Of a DNA stretch of 64,000 nt, positions 16,203 to 24,414 are shown piece after piece. How positions within the stretch are numbered: position 1 is the first letter of the stretch; each line of letters opens with the position of its first letter. The DNA comes from Bacteroidota bacterium. Lineage in GTDB: Bacteria > Bacteroidota > Bacteroidia > Chitinophagales > Chitinophagaceae. Where the stretch lies: the NCBI GenBank assembly GCA_018267965.1, contig JAFDXK010000004.1, positions 45,195 to 109,194 on the forward strand, in the 5' to 3' direction. Both the position numbers and the translations under genes were made by a program. The notes beneath the pieces were generated by a model, which was not told where the DNA came from, did no database searches, and was given only the letters and a program-made list of their open reading frames with translations.

Positions 16203-19124
16203 CTAGTAGCCAAATATCTCTTCTAACGAGAGTTTTTTTACTGCACCGCACTTCTGCATATCTTCCATTTTCACTTTATTTTCAGAAGCTACAATACAAT
16301 AAGTATAGGGCTTGTGAGACATATTCTCAGTATGGAATTTTTTCAAATCATCATAACTGAGCTTGTCTGCATTTTCATAAATGTTTTTGCGCACATCTTC
16401 ATTTAGTCCCCTGCGTTTTGCAGTCAGGTAGTTGTAAATAATACCATCTTGCGTTATCCGTTCTGTTTCTATGTCCTTTTTCATAGCAGAACGTGCAGCC
16501 ATCATATTATTCTGTATAGATGGCAAATCATTCAACAGCTCATTCATAGCGGTAATTGACTCGTTGAACTTATCGGCCTGACAACCAACATACGCAGTAA
16601 CATAATATGGGTCATTTTTCTTTTCCGGAGTAATTACATAAGAGCTCGTAGAATATGCAAGTGCTTTACTCTCACGAATGGTCTGGAACACAATAGCGCC
16701 CATATTGCCTCCAAAGTAGTTGTTAAACATATCGATAGTTGGTTGCAATGCAGGATCATACTTAGATACGTTGCGCACCCAGCGTATTTCACTCTGCACC
16801 ATATCATAGTTAGCAAACAGCACCTGGTTTTGAGTTTGTTGCTGGAATTTATAATCTCTGGTTTTCTCCATTGTTTTAAACTCTTCGGGCATTTTGTGCA
16901 CAGCTAATGATTTCTTCAGAGATTCCATATCCTGTGGACCGTAGTAAATAATGCGGTGCTTATACTCGCTTACATGATGTAGCATGTTTACCAACTCCTC
17001 ACCGGTTATGTTTTTCAACTCATCATTTGTCAGTACATTATTAAAAGGATTTTGTGCACCATAACGGGCATAGCTGGAAAGCCCTTGCATGATTGCCCCT
17101 TTATTCTTTTTAGCATCAGCCCTGCTCTTCTCCAACCTGGATTTTAAAGACGCTAATGCTTTTTCATCAGCAGTACAGTTTGACAGCAAATCCTCGAGCA
17201 TAGCAACTGCTTTATCAAAATTCTCGCTGAGGCCTTCAAGAGTAATGTAAGTAAATTCATTGCTGGTACTCATATTGAAATTACAAGCCAGCTTGTAGAA
17301 TTGTTTTGAAACTTCCTCAGCACTCATTTTGTCAGTACCTATCAATTGCAAATACTGTGCGGCAACTGCTAATTTCCTTTCGTGCCATGTGCCCATATTA
17401 AAACGATATGTAAGCCTGAACAATCCGTTTGTTGTATTTTGAACATACAGTACCTGTGCAGGGTCTAATTTATCCTTTTGCATGTCTTTATTATAATCTA
17501 CCCAAACAGGTTTCAACGGCTCAACAGGCATATTGATAATGTTCTTCACAAAATCAGATTGTGAACCGGCATTTGTTTCCACCGGTGTTATTGGTGGCTT
17601 TTCTACCTTTTTCACAGATTTATCTTCGCCCTGGCGTTTAAATACCACTACGTAGTTATTACCAAAGTATTTATTGGCAAAGTCAGTGATGTCTTTCTTA
17701 GTTAGTTTCGACAGCATATCTACATAAGCAACATCATCCAACCAGTTTCTTTCGCTAGTGAAAGACCCCATTAATGATGCAGCGCGACTACCATAATCTT
17801 CCGTTTGCATCATCGCATATTTCTTCTGGTTGTTTACAATGGCTGTAATCAGGTCGTCGTCAAAGTTTCCTTTTTTCAGGTTTTCAATCTCACCCAATAT
17901 CAGGTTCTTCACTTCATCTAATGATTGTCCCATTGTTGGCCTACCTGTCAGATACAAATAACCATAATCAACTAAAATATCGGCACTTGCAGAGGCGCGC
18001 AACAATTTTTGCTTACGAACAAGATTCTGGTCTATCAAACCTGCGCGTCCATTCGTAAGAATTTGGCCAACCAGGTCAGCTATGAGAGCATCTTTAGAAT
18101 GCTGCCCGGGCAAGCGGTATCCTATATAAACAGTTTCGGCATCAGGGCCTACAACTTCTTTAGTAATAGGAGATGTAATCGGTTGTTCAGGTTTGAACGT
18201 ATAAGGCTTAACAGGCTTGCGTTGCATGTAAGAAAAATGTTCGTCAATTTTCTTGATCATCACATCCGGGTTAAAATCGCCTGCTACTATTACACCCATG
18301 TTATTAGGCACATAATAGGTGTTGAAATACTTCCTGATCTCAAGTAAAGATGGATTCTTCAAATGCTCAATGGTACCGATGGTTGTTTGTTTACCATAAT
18401 TGTGATTACGATACAGGTTTTCCATCAACAGTTCATAGGACTTTTCAAAGTCATTATCTAACGAACGGTTCTTTTCTTCATAAACCGCTTCCAGCTCAGT
18501 ATGGAAAATACGGAAGACAGGATCTTTGAAACGTTCGGCCTGCACATTCAAAAATGCATCAACTGCGTTTGCAGGAATATCTTCAGTATATACTGTCTGT
18601 TCGAATGAAGTGAAGGCATTAGTTCCCTGTGCGCCTATAGAAGACATCATTTTATCGTACTCGTTAGCAATAGCATATTTTGATGCTACGCCAGATACAG
18701 AGTCTATCTTATGGTAAATAATTTTGCGTTTGGCTTCATCTTTAGTATGATTATACTGTTCGTATAAATCATCTATCATTGCTAAGTAAGGCTTTTCTTT
18801 AGCCCATTCTTTTGAGCCGTACTGTTGTGTACCTTTAAACAACATATGTTCCAGGTAGTGTGCCAAACCTGTATGGTCTGCTGGGTCAGTTTTACTGCCC
18901 GCCTTGGTAGCAATATATACCTGCATACGCGGGTTTTTAGATATCGGGCTCAATATTACTGTCAGCCCGTTTTTCAATATGTAATAGCGTGCTTGCATAG
19001 GGTCATTGGTTACGTACTTGTATGTATACCCCGCAGCTGTGGCTTCTTTCCATTCGTACTTAGTTTGTGCAAACGCACTTGCAGCTACAAATAGCAGAAG
19101 GAGCAATGATTTTAAAACCTTCAT
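16203..19124 (-). CDS. M16-family zinc metallopeptidase, two-domain (insulinase/pitrilysin type)
   Basis: A 973-residue exported protease. A signal peptide (1-20, ending ASAFAQ) precedes the catalytic half, which has the inverted zinc motif HYLEH at 89-93 (GLAHYLEHMLFKGT) and a downstream glutamate in LEAVYEEKNRS as the third ligand. The second half (from about 540) is a catalytically silent M16 domain that closes the chamber. Length and signal peptide fit Bacteroidota periplasmic or surface M16 proteases that degrade peptides. It is a single transcription unit. A 10-bp inverted repeat lies 14 bp upstream of the start. Confidence 0.93.
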   Translation of the reverse strand: MKVLKSLLLLLFVAASAFAQTKYEWKEATAAGYTYKYVTNDPMQARYYILKNGLTVILSPISKNPRMQVYIATKAGSKTDPADHTGLAHYLEHMLFKGTQQYGSKEWAKEKPYLAMIDDLYEQYNHTKDEAKRKIIYHKIDSVSGVASKYAIANEYDKMMSSIGAQGTNAFTSFEQTVYTEDIPANAVDAFLNVQAERFKDPVFRIFHTELEAVYEEKNRSLDNDFEKSYELLMENLYRNHNYGKQTTIGTIEHLKNPSLLEIRKYFNTYYVPNNMGVIVAGDFNPDVMIKKIDEHFSYMQRKPVKPYTFKPEQPITSPITKEVVGPDAETVYIGYRLPGQHSKDALIADLVGQILTNGRAGLIDQNLVRKQKLLRASASADILVDYGYLYLTGRPTMGQSLDEVKNLILGEIENLKKGNFDDDLITAIVNNQKKYAMMQTEDYGSRAASLMGSFTSERNWLDDVAYVDMLSKLTKKDITDFANKYFGNNYVVVFKRQGEDKSVKKVEKPPITPVETNAGSQSDFVKNIINMPVEPLKPVWVDYNKDMQKDKLDPAQVLYVQNTTNGLFRLTYRFNMGTWHERKLAVAAQYLQLIGTDKMSAEEVSKQFYKLACNFNMSTSNEFTYITLEGLSENFDKAVAMLEDLLSNCTADEKALASLKSRLEKSRADAKKNKGAIMQGLSSYARYGAQNPFNNVLTNDELKNITGEELVNMLHHVSEYKHRIIYYGPQDMESLKKSLAVHKMPEEFKTMEKTRDYKFQQQTQNQVLFANYDMVQSEIRWVRNVSKYDPALQPTIDMFNNYFGGNMGAIVFQTIRESKALAYSTSSYVITPEKKNDPYYVTAYVGCQADKFNESITAMNELLNDLPSIQNNMMAARSAMKKDIETERITQDGIIYNYLTAKRRGLNEDVRKNIYENADKLSYDDLKKFHTENMSHKPYTYCIVASENKVKMEDMQKCGAVKKLSLEEIFGY

Positions 19125-19138
19125 AATTATATGGATTT

Positions 19139-19169
19139 AGAAATGGATATGAAAAATACATCCATTTCT
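19139..19169. repeat. 10-bp inverted repeat in the leader of the M16 protease
   Basis: AGAAATGGAT (19139-19148) and ATCCATTTCT (19160-19169) form a perfect stem with an 11-nt loop, just upstream of the protease ATG. It may be a regulator site or an mRNA hairpin; there is no T-run, so it is not a terminator. Confidence 0.45.
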
Positions 19170-19353
19170 TAAAAAAGTATCATCCTTAAAAGGGCATTTT
19201 TTATGAACAACCTCATAAAAGCTTGAAAAGCTGGACCACGTCTTTGTTTAACAAAATGTAGTAAAAATTATTAAAAAAATCAACATTGTAAATATTTTTT
19301 TAATTATTTAATTTTATCATACTAAAACTGAGATCACCAGAATTAACCCCTAT

Positions 19354-20532
19354 ATGTACGCCTCCGGACCACATGAAGCGTTAGAAGCTTTGTTTAACAA
19401 TGCTGCTATTGGTATTATTATTGTTAATACCAATGGAGAAATCATATTAGTTAACAAATACGCACTCAACCAATTTGGCTACACTGAGGCAGAATTAATC
19501 GGCAATAAAATAGAATTACTTGTCCCTTCGCGCTTTCAATCCAAACATTCACAACATAGAAGTAACTATCATACCCATGCTCACAACCGCCCGATGGGGA
19601 CAGGAATGGACTTATATGGTGTTAAAAAAGATCAAACCGAATTTCCTGTAGAGGTCAGCCTTAGCGCTTACAAAACAAAAGATGGTGATTTTGCCGTGGC
19701 TTTTGTAAGTGATATTTCGAAAAGAAAAGCTTCAGAAGATGCCCTATTAAAACTCAATGCCGAGCTTGAAGAAAAAGTAGCAGACCGCACTCGTTCACTT
19801 ACAGAAGCATTGATAAAAGAAGTGGAACTGAATGAATTGAAAACGAAATTCGTTTCAATGGCATCTCATGAGTTTCGTACGCCGTTGAGTACGATACAAT
19901 CTTCTGCGTACCTGATATCACAATATGCACAGGCTGAAGACCAACCCAAGCGTGACAAACACATACAACGTATCGCATCTTCTGTTACCATGCTTACAGA
20001 TATATTAAATGATTTCTTGTCTGTAGGCAAAATTGAAGAAGGCAAGGTACAGGTAAGAATTACAGAATTCAGTATCGAACAATGTATTCATGACATTATA
20101 GAGGAGATGAACACTATTATCAAAAAAGGACAAACAATAATTTATAAACATACCGGGAATGAAAATGTAGTCCTGGATAATACCTTATTTAAACACATCA
20201 TCATTAATCTGTTATCAAACGCTATAAAATTCTCACCTGAATCGAGCGAAATAGTAATCAACACAGAAATTAAAGACGACCTCTATATCATTTCAGTAAC
20301 TGATTCCGGAATTGGAATATCCGAAGAAGACAGAGAACATTTGTTTGAGCGTTTTTATCGTGGTAATAATGTAAGTAACATTCAGGGCACAGGATTGGGA
20401 TTACATATCGTGGCAAAATATACCGAATTGATGATGGGCACTATAGAATGTAAAAGTGAAATAAATAAGGGTGCCGCTTTTATTGTTCATTTCAAACCTG
20501 ATGCGAATTATGAAAAAAATCTTATTCATTGA
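19354..20532 (+). CDS. PAS-domain sensor histidine kinase
   Basis: A 392-residue soluble kinase with no membrane segment, so it should sense a cytoplasmic signal. The PAS domain covers about 8-125 (ALFNNAAIGIIIVNTNGEI, then FGYTEAELIG). A linking coiled coil at 128-160 follows, then the HisKA dimerisation domain with phosphoacceptor His172 in SHEFRTPL. The ATPase domain has HIIINLLSNAIKFSP, DSGIGIS and GTGLGLHI. The PAS region carries an unusual His-rich stretch, SKHSQHRSNYHTHAHNR (63-79), of the sort seen in FixL-like PAS proteins, but heme binding is not established. The cognate regulator overlaps its 3' end by 23 bp. Confidence 0.93.
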   Translation: MYASGPHEALEALFNNAAIGIIIVNTNGEIILVNKYALNQFGYTEAELIGNKIELLVPSRFQSKHSQHRSNYHTHAHNRPMGTGMDLYGVKKDQTEFPVEVSLSAYKTKDGDFAVAFVSDISKRKASEDALLKLNAELEEKVADRTRSLTEALIKEVELNELKTKFVSMASHEFRTPLSTIQSSAYLISQYAQAEDQPKRDKHIQRIASSVTMLTDILNDFLSVGKIEEGKVQVRITEFSIEQCIHDIIEEMNTIIKKGQTIIYKHTGNENVVLDNTLFKHIIINLLSNAIKFSPESSEIVINTEIKDDLYIISVTDSGIGISEEDREHLFERFYRGNNVSNIQGTGLGLHIVAKYTELMMGTIECKSEINKGAAFIVHFKPDANYEKNLIH

Positions 20533-21565
20533 AGATAACACTGAAATAAGAGAAAACATTTCAGAGATATTGGCACTTGCCGGATACAATGTCCTGACAG
20601 CTGACAACGGAAAAGCTGGTGTATCTATTGCTATCGCAGAGCTACCCAACCTGATAATATGCGACATCATGATGCCCGAACTAGATGGTTATGGCGTTAT
20701 TCATATGCTGCATCGCAATGCTACTACGAAATCAATACCGTTCATATTTCTTACTGCTAAAGCCGAACGCGCTGAAATACGCAAAGGAATGGATTTAGGC
20801 GCAGATGACTATATCACTAAACCCTTCTCAGGAACAGAGTTATTGAGTGCTATTGAAAGCAGGTTTCGAAAGACTGATCTACTTAGACAAGAACTGGCTC
20901 CGGGTATTACCGGGCTTGACACATTAATGCGTACCGCAGGAAAATCTTCGCTTAAGACACTTATTGAAGACCACAGTACTTATGAATACAAGAAAAAACA
21001 AATCATCTATACAGAGGGCAGTAACCCGCATCGTTTATTTTATATACAAACCGGAAAAGTAAAAACATATAAAACAAATGATGACGGTAAAGACCTCGTG
21101 ATAAACTTGTATAATGAAGGAGATTTCTTTGGCTACCTCGCATTGCTTGAAGGTGATACTTATAAAGAAACAGCTCAAGCTATAGAAGACTCAGAATTGT
21201 CATTGATACCCCGACAGGATTTTGAGCAACTTATCAATTATGACAGAGATATCATGCAAAAATTCATTCAGCTACTTGCAAATAACATCTCAGAAAAAGA
21301 AAAATTACTTTTGGATCTTGCGTATAATTCACTACGCAAAAGAGTTGCAAATGGCCTCCTTATTCTTTATAATAAATATAAAACAGAAGCTACAGGAAAC
21401 GCGGTGATTGATATGACCCGTGAAAACCTCGCTAATATAGTAGGTACAACAAAAGAGTCACTAATTCGTACACTTAGTGATTTTAAAGACGAAAAATTAA
21501 TTGAAATCAACAATGGCATAATTACCATATTACAGGAAAAAAAACTTGCTAATCTTCAGAACTAA
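20510..21565 (+). CDS. Response regulator fused to a Crp/Fnr-type DNA-binding protein
   Basis: A 351-residue transcription regulator. Residues 1-120 are a receiver domain with phosphoacceptor Asp52 (ICDIMMPELDG) and conserved Thr and Lys in FLTAKAE and YITKPFSG. Residues about 140-260 form a cyclic-nucleotide-binding-like beta barrel (KKKQIIYTEGSNPHRLFYIQ, then NLYNEGDFFGYLALLEG). The C-terminus is a Crp helix-turn-helix (RENLANIVGTTKESLIRTLS). The start at 20510 (MKKILFIEDN) was chosen as the normal receiver N-terminus; it overlaps the kinase gene by 23 bp, showing translational coupling. Such PAS-kinase/receiver-Crp pairs occur in Bacteroidota and often relate to redox or oxygen, but no cysteine cluster is seen here. 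Confidence 0.9.
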   Translation: MKKILFIEDNTEIRENISEILALAGYNVLTADNGKAGVSIAIAELPNLIICDIMMPELDGYGVIHMLHRNATTKSIPFIFLTAKAERAEIRKGMDLGADDYITKPFSGTELLSAIESRFRKTDLLRQELAPGITGLDTLMRTAGKSSLKTLIEDHSTYEYKKKQIIYTEGSNPHRLFYIQTGKVKTYKTNDDGKDLVINLYNEGDFFGYLALLEGDTYKETAQAIEDSELSLIPRQDFEQLINYDRDIMQKFIQLLANNISEKEKLLLDLAYNSLRKRVANGLLILYNKYKTEATGNAVIDMTRENLANIVGTTKESLIRTLSDFKDEKLIEINNGIITILQEKKLANLQN

Positions 21566-21941
21566 TACTGGCATTTATTTCAGTGCAGAAAAAGGTTCTG
21601 AATGTATGCATTCTTAATACAATAGCCTCTATCTTTTTACGGATTTCAGAATGACGTGACAGCATAAGATTGTATGCTTCTGTATTTGTTCTATCCACAG
21701 CATATTCTTTTCCAAAACGCTGTAGCTCATTCCATTTTTTAGCTAATAATTTGTCGTGTTCTAAAATACTATCTGCCAATACTTCAATGACTGACCTGAG
21801 TTTTTTTGGTAATTTTTCGGATGCCAGTTCTGCAAGCCTGTTATTCAGATGTATGTTTTCGTTCTTTAGTTGACCTATAGTATCCAACCAAAGATTATAT
21901 TCCCACTTGCATTGTTTCACTATATCAACCATACTGTTCAT
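21549..21941 (-). CDS. Hypothetical coiled-coil protein
   Basis: A 130-residue, almost entirely helical, charged protein of unknown family. Heptad-like stretches are seen at about 20-45 (IGQLKNENIHLNNRLAELAS) and 95-112 (SRHSEIRKKIEAIVLRMH). Two tryptophans lie in KWEYNLWLDT near the N-terminus. No signal peptide or membrane helix is present. It is convergent with the response regulator gene and overlaps its 3' end by 17 bp. Its composition looks like real coding sequence. It may start at Met4 instead. Its location suggests no specific function. Confidence 0.6.
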   Translation of the reverse strand: MNSMVDIVKQCKWEYNLWLDTIGQLKNENIHLNNRLAELASEKLPKKLRSVIEVLADSILEHDKLLAKKWNELQRFGKEYAVDRTNTEAYNLMLSRHSEIRKKIEAIVLRMHTFRTFFCTEINASISSED

Positions 21942-22144
21942 TACCTAAATTGTTTATTCTGCACAAAACTATCCTCTCAGTCATTTTCAAAAGCTGATTC
22001 GGGTAAGTCCCGGCGCTGATTTACATCACTATTTTAAAACATATTTGCGGGGTATAAACAATCACCTACACCATTGAGGCGTATCATCGCAATCAGCTAA
22101 ACAGCATTATAGATTTGTCATATTAATCCTCTAAATATAGCGAT

Positions 22145-23533
22145 ATGAGAAACAATGAGAACCCCACAATTGTGGGACTGGACATCGGAACAACTAAGAT
22201 TGTAGCCATTGCCGGTACAAAAAACAAAGCCGGAGAAATTGAAATTATAGGAACGGGTGCAGTCGAATCTGCCGGAGTTGCCAATGGCTTGGTGCTAAAC
22301 ATAGACCAATGCACGAAAGCAATTGATAATGCAATAGAACTATGTATTCAAAACAATCCCAGGGTTGAAATAAAGGAAGTATATATTGGTATTGGCGGAC
22401 AACATATCAGGAATTGTCAAACCAGCGGTACACGTTTACGTAGTCAAAACAACGAAGAAATATCTAAAAAAGATCTTGAGCTACTGATATGCGAACAATA
22501 CAAAACCCGCATCTCACATGATGAACAAATTATTGATATCATTCCACAGGATTACAATGTAGATGACATATTGGGTGTAGCTTCACCTGTAGGAATGTGC
22601 GGCAGCAAAATAGATTGCAACTACAACCTGATAACAGGCAAACAAAATCTCCTTTACAACATTGAACGCTGCATTACAAAATCATTTCTTAAAGCAAAAA
22701 AACTGGTAGTGCAATCATTAGCTTCTGCGTCGGCAGTTACGAATGAAGACGATATTGAAGCGGGTGTAATGGTATTGGATATTGGTGGAGGCACAACCGA
22801 CCTTTCGGTATTTCGTAATGGCATTTTACGGTTCAATTCTGTTATACCTATTGGCGGAACACATATAACCAATGCTATAAGCGATGGATTGGGAGTATTG
22901 CGCAATCAGGCAGAATTTTTAAAAATCCAGCATGGCACAGTAACTCCTGATTTATATACTGAACTGCAAACTACCACCGTACAGAATTTAAAAGGTTTAC
23001 CCCCTAAAGAAGTATCACTTAAAGCATTATCAGCTATCATACAAACTAACATACAGGAAATAATGGATTATGCGATGTACAACCTGAAGCAAAAAAATCT
23101 GGAAAAGTATTTGCATGGCGGTATAATACTTACGGGTGGAAGCGCACAAATAAAGGGGCTGGCAGAATTTACTGAACAAATTACGGGCTTAGGCGTACGC
23201 ATCGGCCATCCTGACGAACACCTGGAAAAAAATACGCCGGAAGCATTCAGCAGTCCTGCATATGCTACGGCAATAGGCTTGCTGATTGAAGGATATGAGC
23301 ATTATCAAAAGACTTATACAACTTTAGCACCCGAAGGCAAAGTATTTAGGCCTGTTATTGAAGAACCAGTCTTAAAAATTGAAACCAATGATAATATTGA
23401 GTTGCCTATATTACCTATTACATTACCTGAAGGGGGCACACAAACCAAAAAAACGAACAGGGGGTTTATGGAAAATCTGAAATATAAGTTTATGGGGATT
23501 TTTGAACGTGTAGATGATGAGGCTTTAGCATAG
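22145..23533 (+). CDS. ftsA: Cell division protein FtsA (stand-alone copy)
   Basis: A 462-residue actin-like ATPase that in the family tethers FtsZ filaments to the inner membrane. Phosphate-1 motif GLDIGTTKI (11-19), the inserted 1C subdomain (about 85-165), phosphate-2 DIGGGTTDLSV (~211-221) and the adenosine motif GGIILTGGSAQIKGL (~325) are all present. A linker leads to a C-terminal amphipathic helix, NLKYKFMGIFERV, the expected membrane anchor. Unusually, it is not in a division cluster: neighbours are a signalling pair upstream and a GNAT gene downstream, and ftsZ/ftsQ/mur genes are absent. It may be the main FtsA displaced or a second paralogue. Confidence 0.88.
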   Translation: MRNNENPTIVGLDIGTTKIVAIAGTKNKAGEIEIIGTGAVESAGVANGLVLNIDQCTKAIDNAIELCIQNNPRVEIKEVYIGIGGQHIRNCQTSGTRLRSQNNEEISKKDLELLICEQYKTRISHDEQIIDIIPQDYNVDDILGVASPVGMCGSKIDCNYNLITGKQNLLYNIERCITKSFLKAKKLVVQSLASASAVTNEDDIEAGVMVLDIGGGTTDLSVFRNGILRFNSVIPIGGTHITNAISDGLGVLRNQAEFLKIQHGTVTPDLYTELQTTTVQNLKGLPPKEVSLKALSAIIQTNIQEIMDYAMYNLKQKNLEKYLHGGIILTGGSAQIKGLAEFTEQITGLGVRIGHPDEHLEKNTPEAFSSPAYATAIGLLIEGYEHYQKTYTTLAPEGKVFRPVIEEPVLKIETNDNIELPILPITLPEGGTQTKKTNRGFMENLKYKFMGIFERVDDEALA

Positions 23534-23541
23534 TGTAGTCT

Positions 23542-23571
23542 ATTAAGTCCCTATTTGAATAGGGACTTAAT
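23542..23571. terminator. Bidirectional terminator after ftsA
   Basis: A perfect 14-bp stem ATTAAGTCCCTATT / AATAGGGACTTAAT with a 2-nt TG centre lies between ftsA and the convergent GNAT gene. The stem touches the GNAT stop codon. Confidence 0.85.
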
Positions 23572-24114
23572 TTATTGCATCAACGTATACACATAAGCAT
23601 CGTGATAGCCATTAAAATTAATATAATCCCGAAACATAGCTTCGCGAGTAAAGCCTGCTTTTTCTACCAGTTGAATGGAAGGCGTGTTTTCAGTGCGGAT
23701 AACAGCTTCTATAACATGTACATTCATTTGTTTGAAGCCATAATCAATACAAGCATTAAGGGCCTCAAACATATACCCTTTACGTAGATAAGCCTCATTA
23801 ATCACGTAACCTATCTCGGCCCTGTTGCTATCATTATTGGTATTTACATAGCCAATTATACCAATCAGCTTATCGCTACCCTTTTCGGTCATTGCCCAAT
23901 TGATACGTTCATTGCGGGCTGTAAAACCTAATATCATGTCTATAATAGCTCTGGCATCATCAGTAGTTTGTGCCACCGGGCGTGGGATATACTGCATTGT
24001 TTTAGGATTACTGCGAATCTCAAAAACATCATCTATATCATTATATGTCAGGTCTCTAAGCAGAAGCCTGTCCGTTTCCATTATTGGGAATGGGTTAAAA
24101 TTTAAAGTCAGCAT
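23572..24114 (-). CDS. GNAT N-acetyltransferase, RimJ/RimL-like
   Basis: A 180-residue acetyltransferase. Family features are LLLRDLTYNDIDDVFEIRSN (16-35), GYVNTNNDSNRAEIGYVI (~113-130), and the acetyl-CoA pyrophosphate-loop segment AYLRKGYMFEALNACIDYGF (~133-152), followed by AVIRTENTPSIQLVEKAGF. This pattern places it in the RimJ/RimL group that acetylates protein N-termini or small amines. The substrate cannot be read. It lies 2 bp downstream of the CDGSH gene on the same strand, so the two are likely cotranscribed. Confidence 0.88.
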   Translation of the reverse strand: MLTLNFNPFPIMETDRLLLRDLTYNDIDDVFEIRSNPKTMQYIPRPVAQTTDDARAIIDMILGFTARNERINWAMTEKGSDKLIGIIGYVNTNNDSNRAEIGYVINEAYLRKGYMFEALNACIDYGFKQMNVHVIEAVIRTENTPSIQLVEKAGFTREAMFRDYINFNGYHDAYVYTLMQ

Positions 24115-24116
24115 GG

Positions 24117-24344
24117 TTAAGCTTGTTTCTTTGGAGGCAAATCAAATGCTATTGCTTCGTGTTCAAAATGTCCCTTGTGAGAAGCATCACAGAAAGGCTT
24201 GTTTTTTGACAACCCGCAACGACATAGTGTAACAATCTCCCTGCCTTGCAAACCATATACATTGCCATCCTTATCAACTATTTCAAAATCGCCTTCTATT
24301 TTTAAAGAACCATTATTATTTACTGTAATCTTAGTCGCTGCCAT
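24117..24344 (-). CDS. CDGSH-type [2Fe-2S] protein
   Basis: A 75-residue protein with the zinc-finger-like CDGSH signature that binds one [2Fe-2S] cluster by three cysteines and one histidine: Cys41, Cys43, Cys52 and His56 in CRCGLSKNKPFCDASH. The usual Gly of CDGSH is Ala54 here. No targeting signal or membrane anchor is present, unlike mitochondrial mitoNEET, so it should be cytosolic. The family is proposed to act in electron or cluster transfer. It is the first gene of a two-gene unit with the GNAT protein. Confidence 0.92.
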   Translation of the reverse strand: MAATKITVNNNGSLKIEGDFEIVDKDGNVYGLQGREIVTLCRCGLSKNKPFCDASHKGHFEHEAIAFDLPPKKQA

Positions 24345-24414
24345 ATTTCTGTTTATGCAGCGAATATAAGGGATTCACATTTAACCACTATTTTTACGTA
24401 CTAATCCAGTTCCG

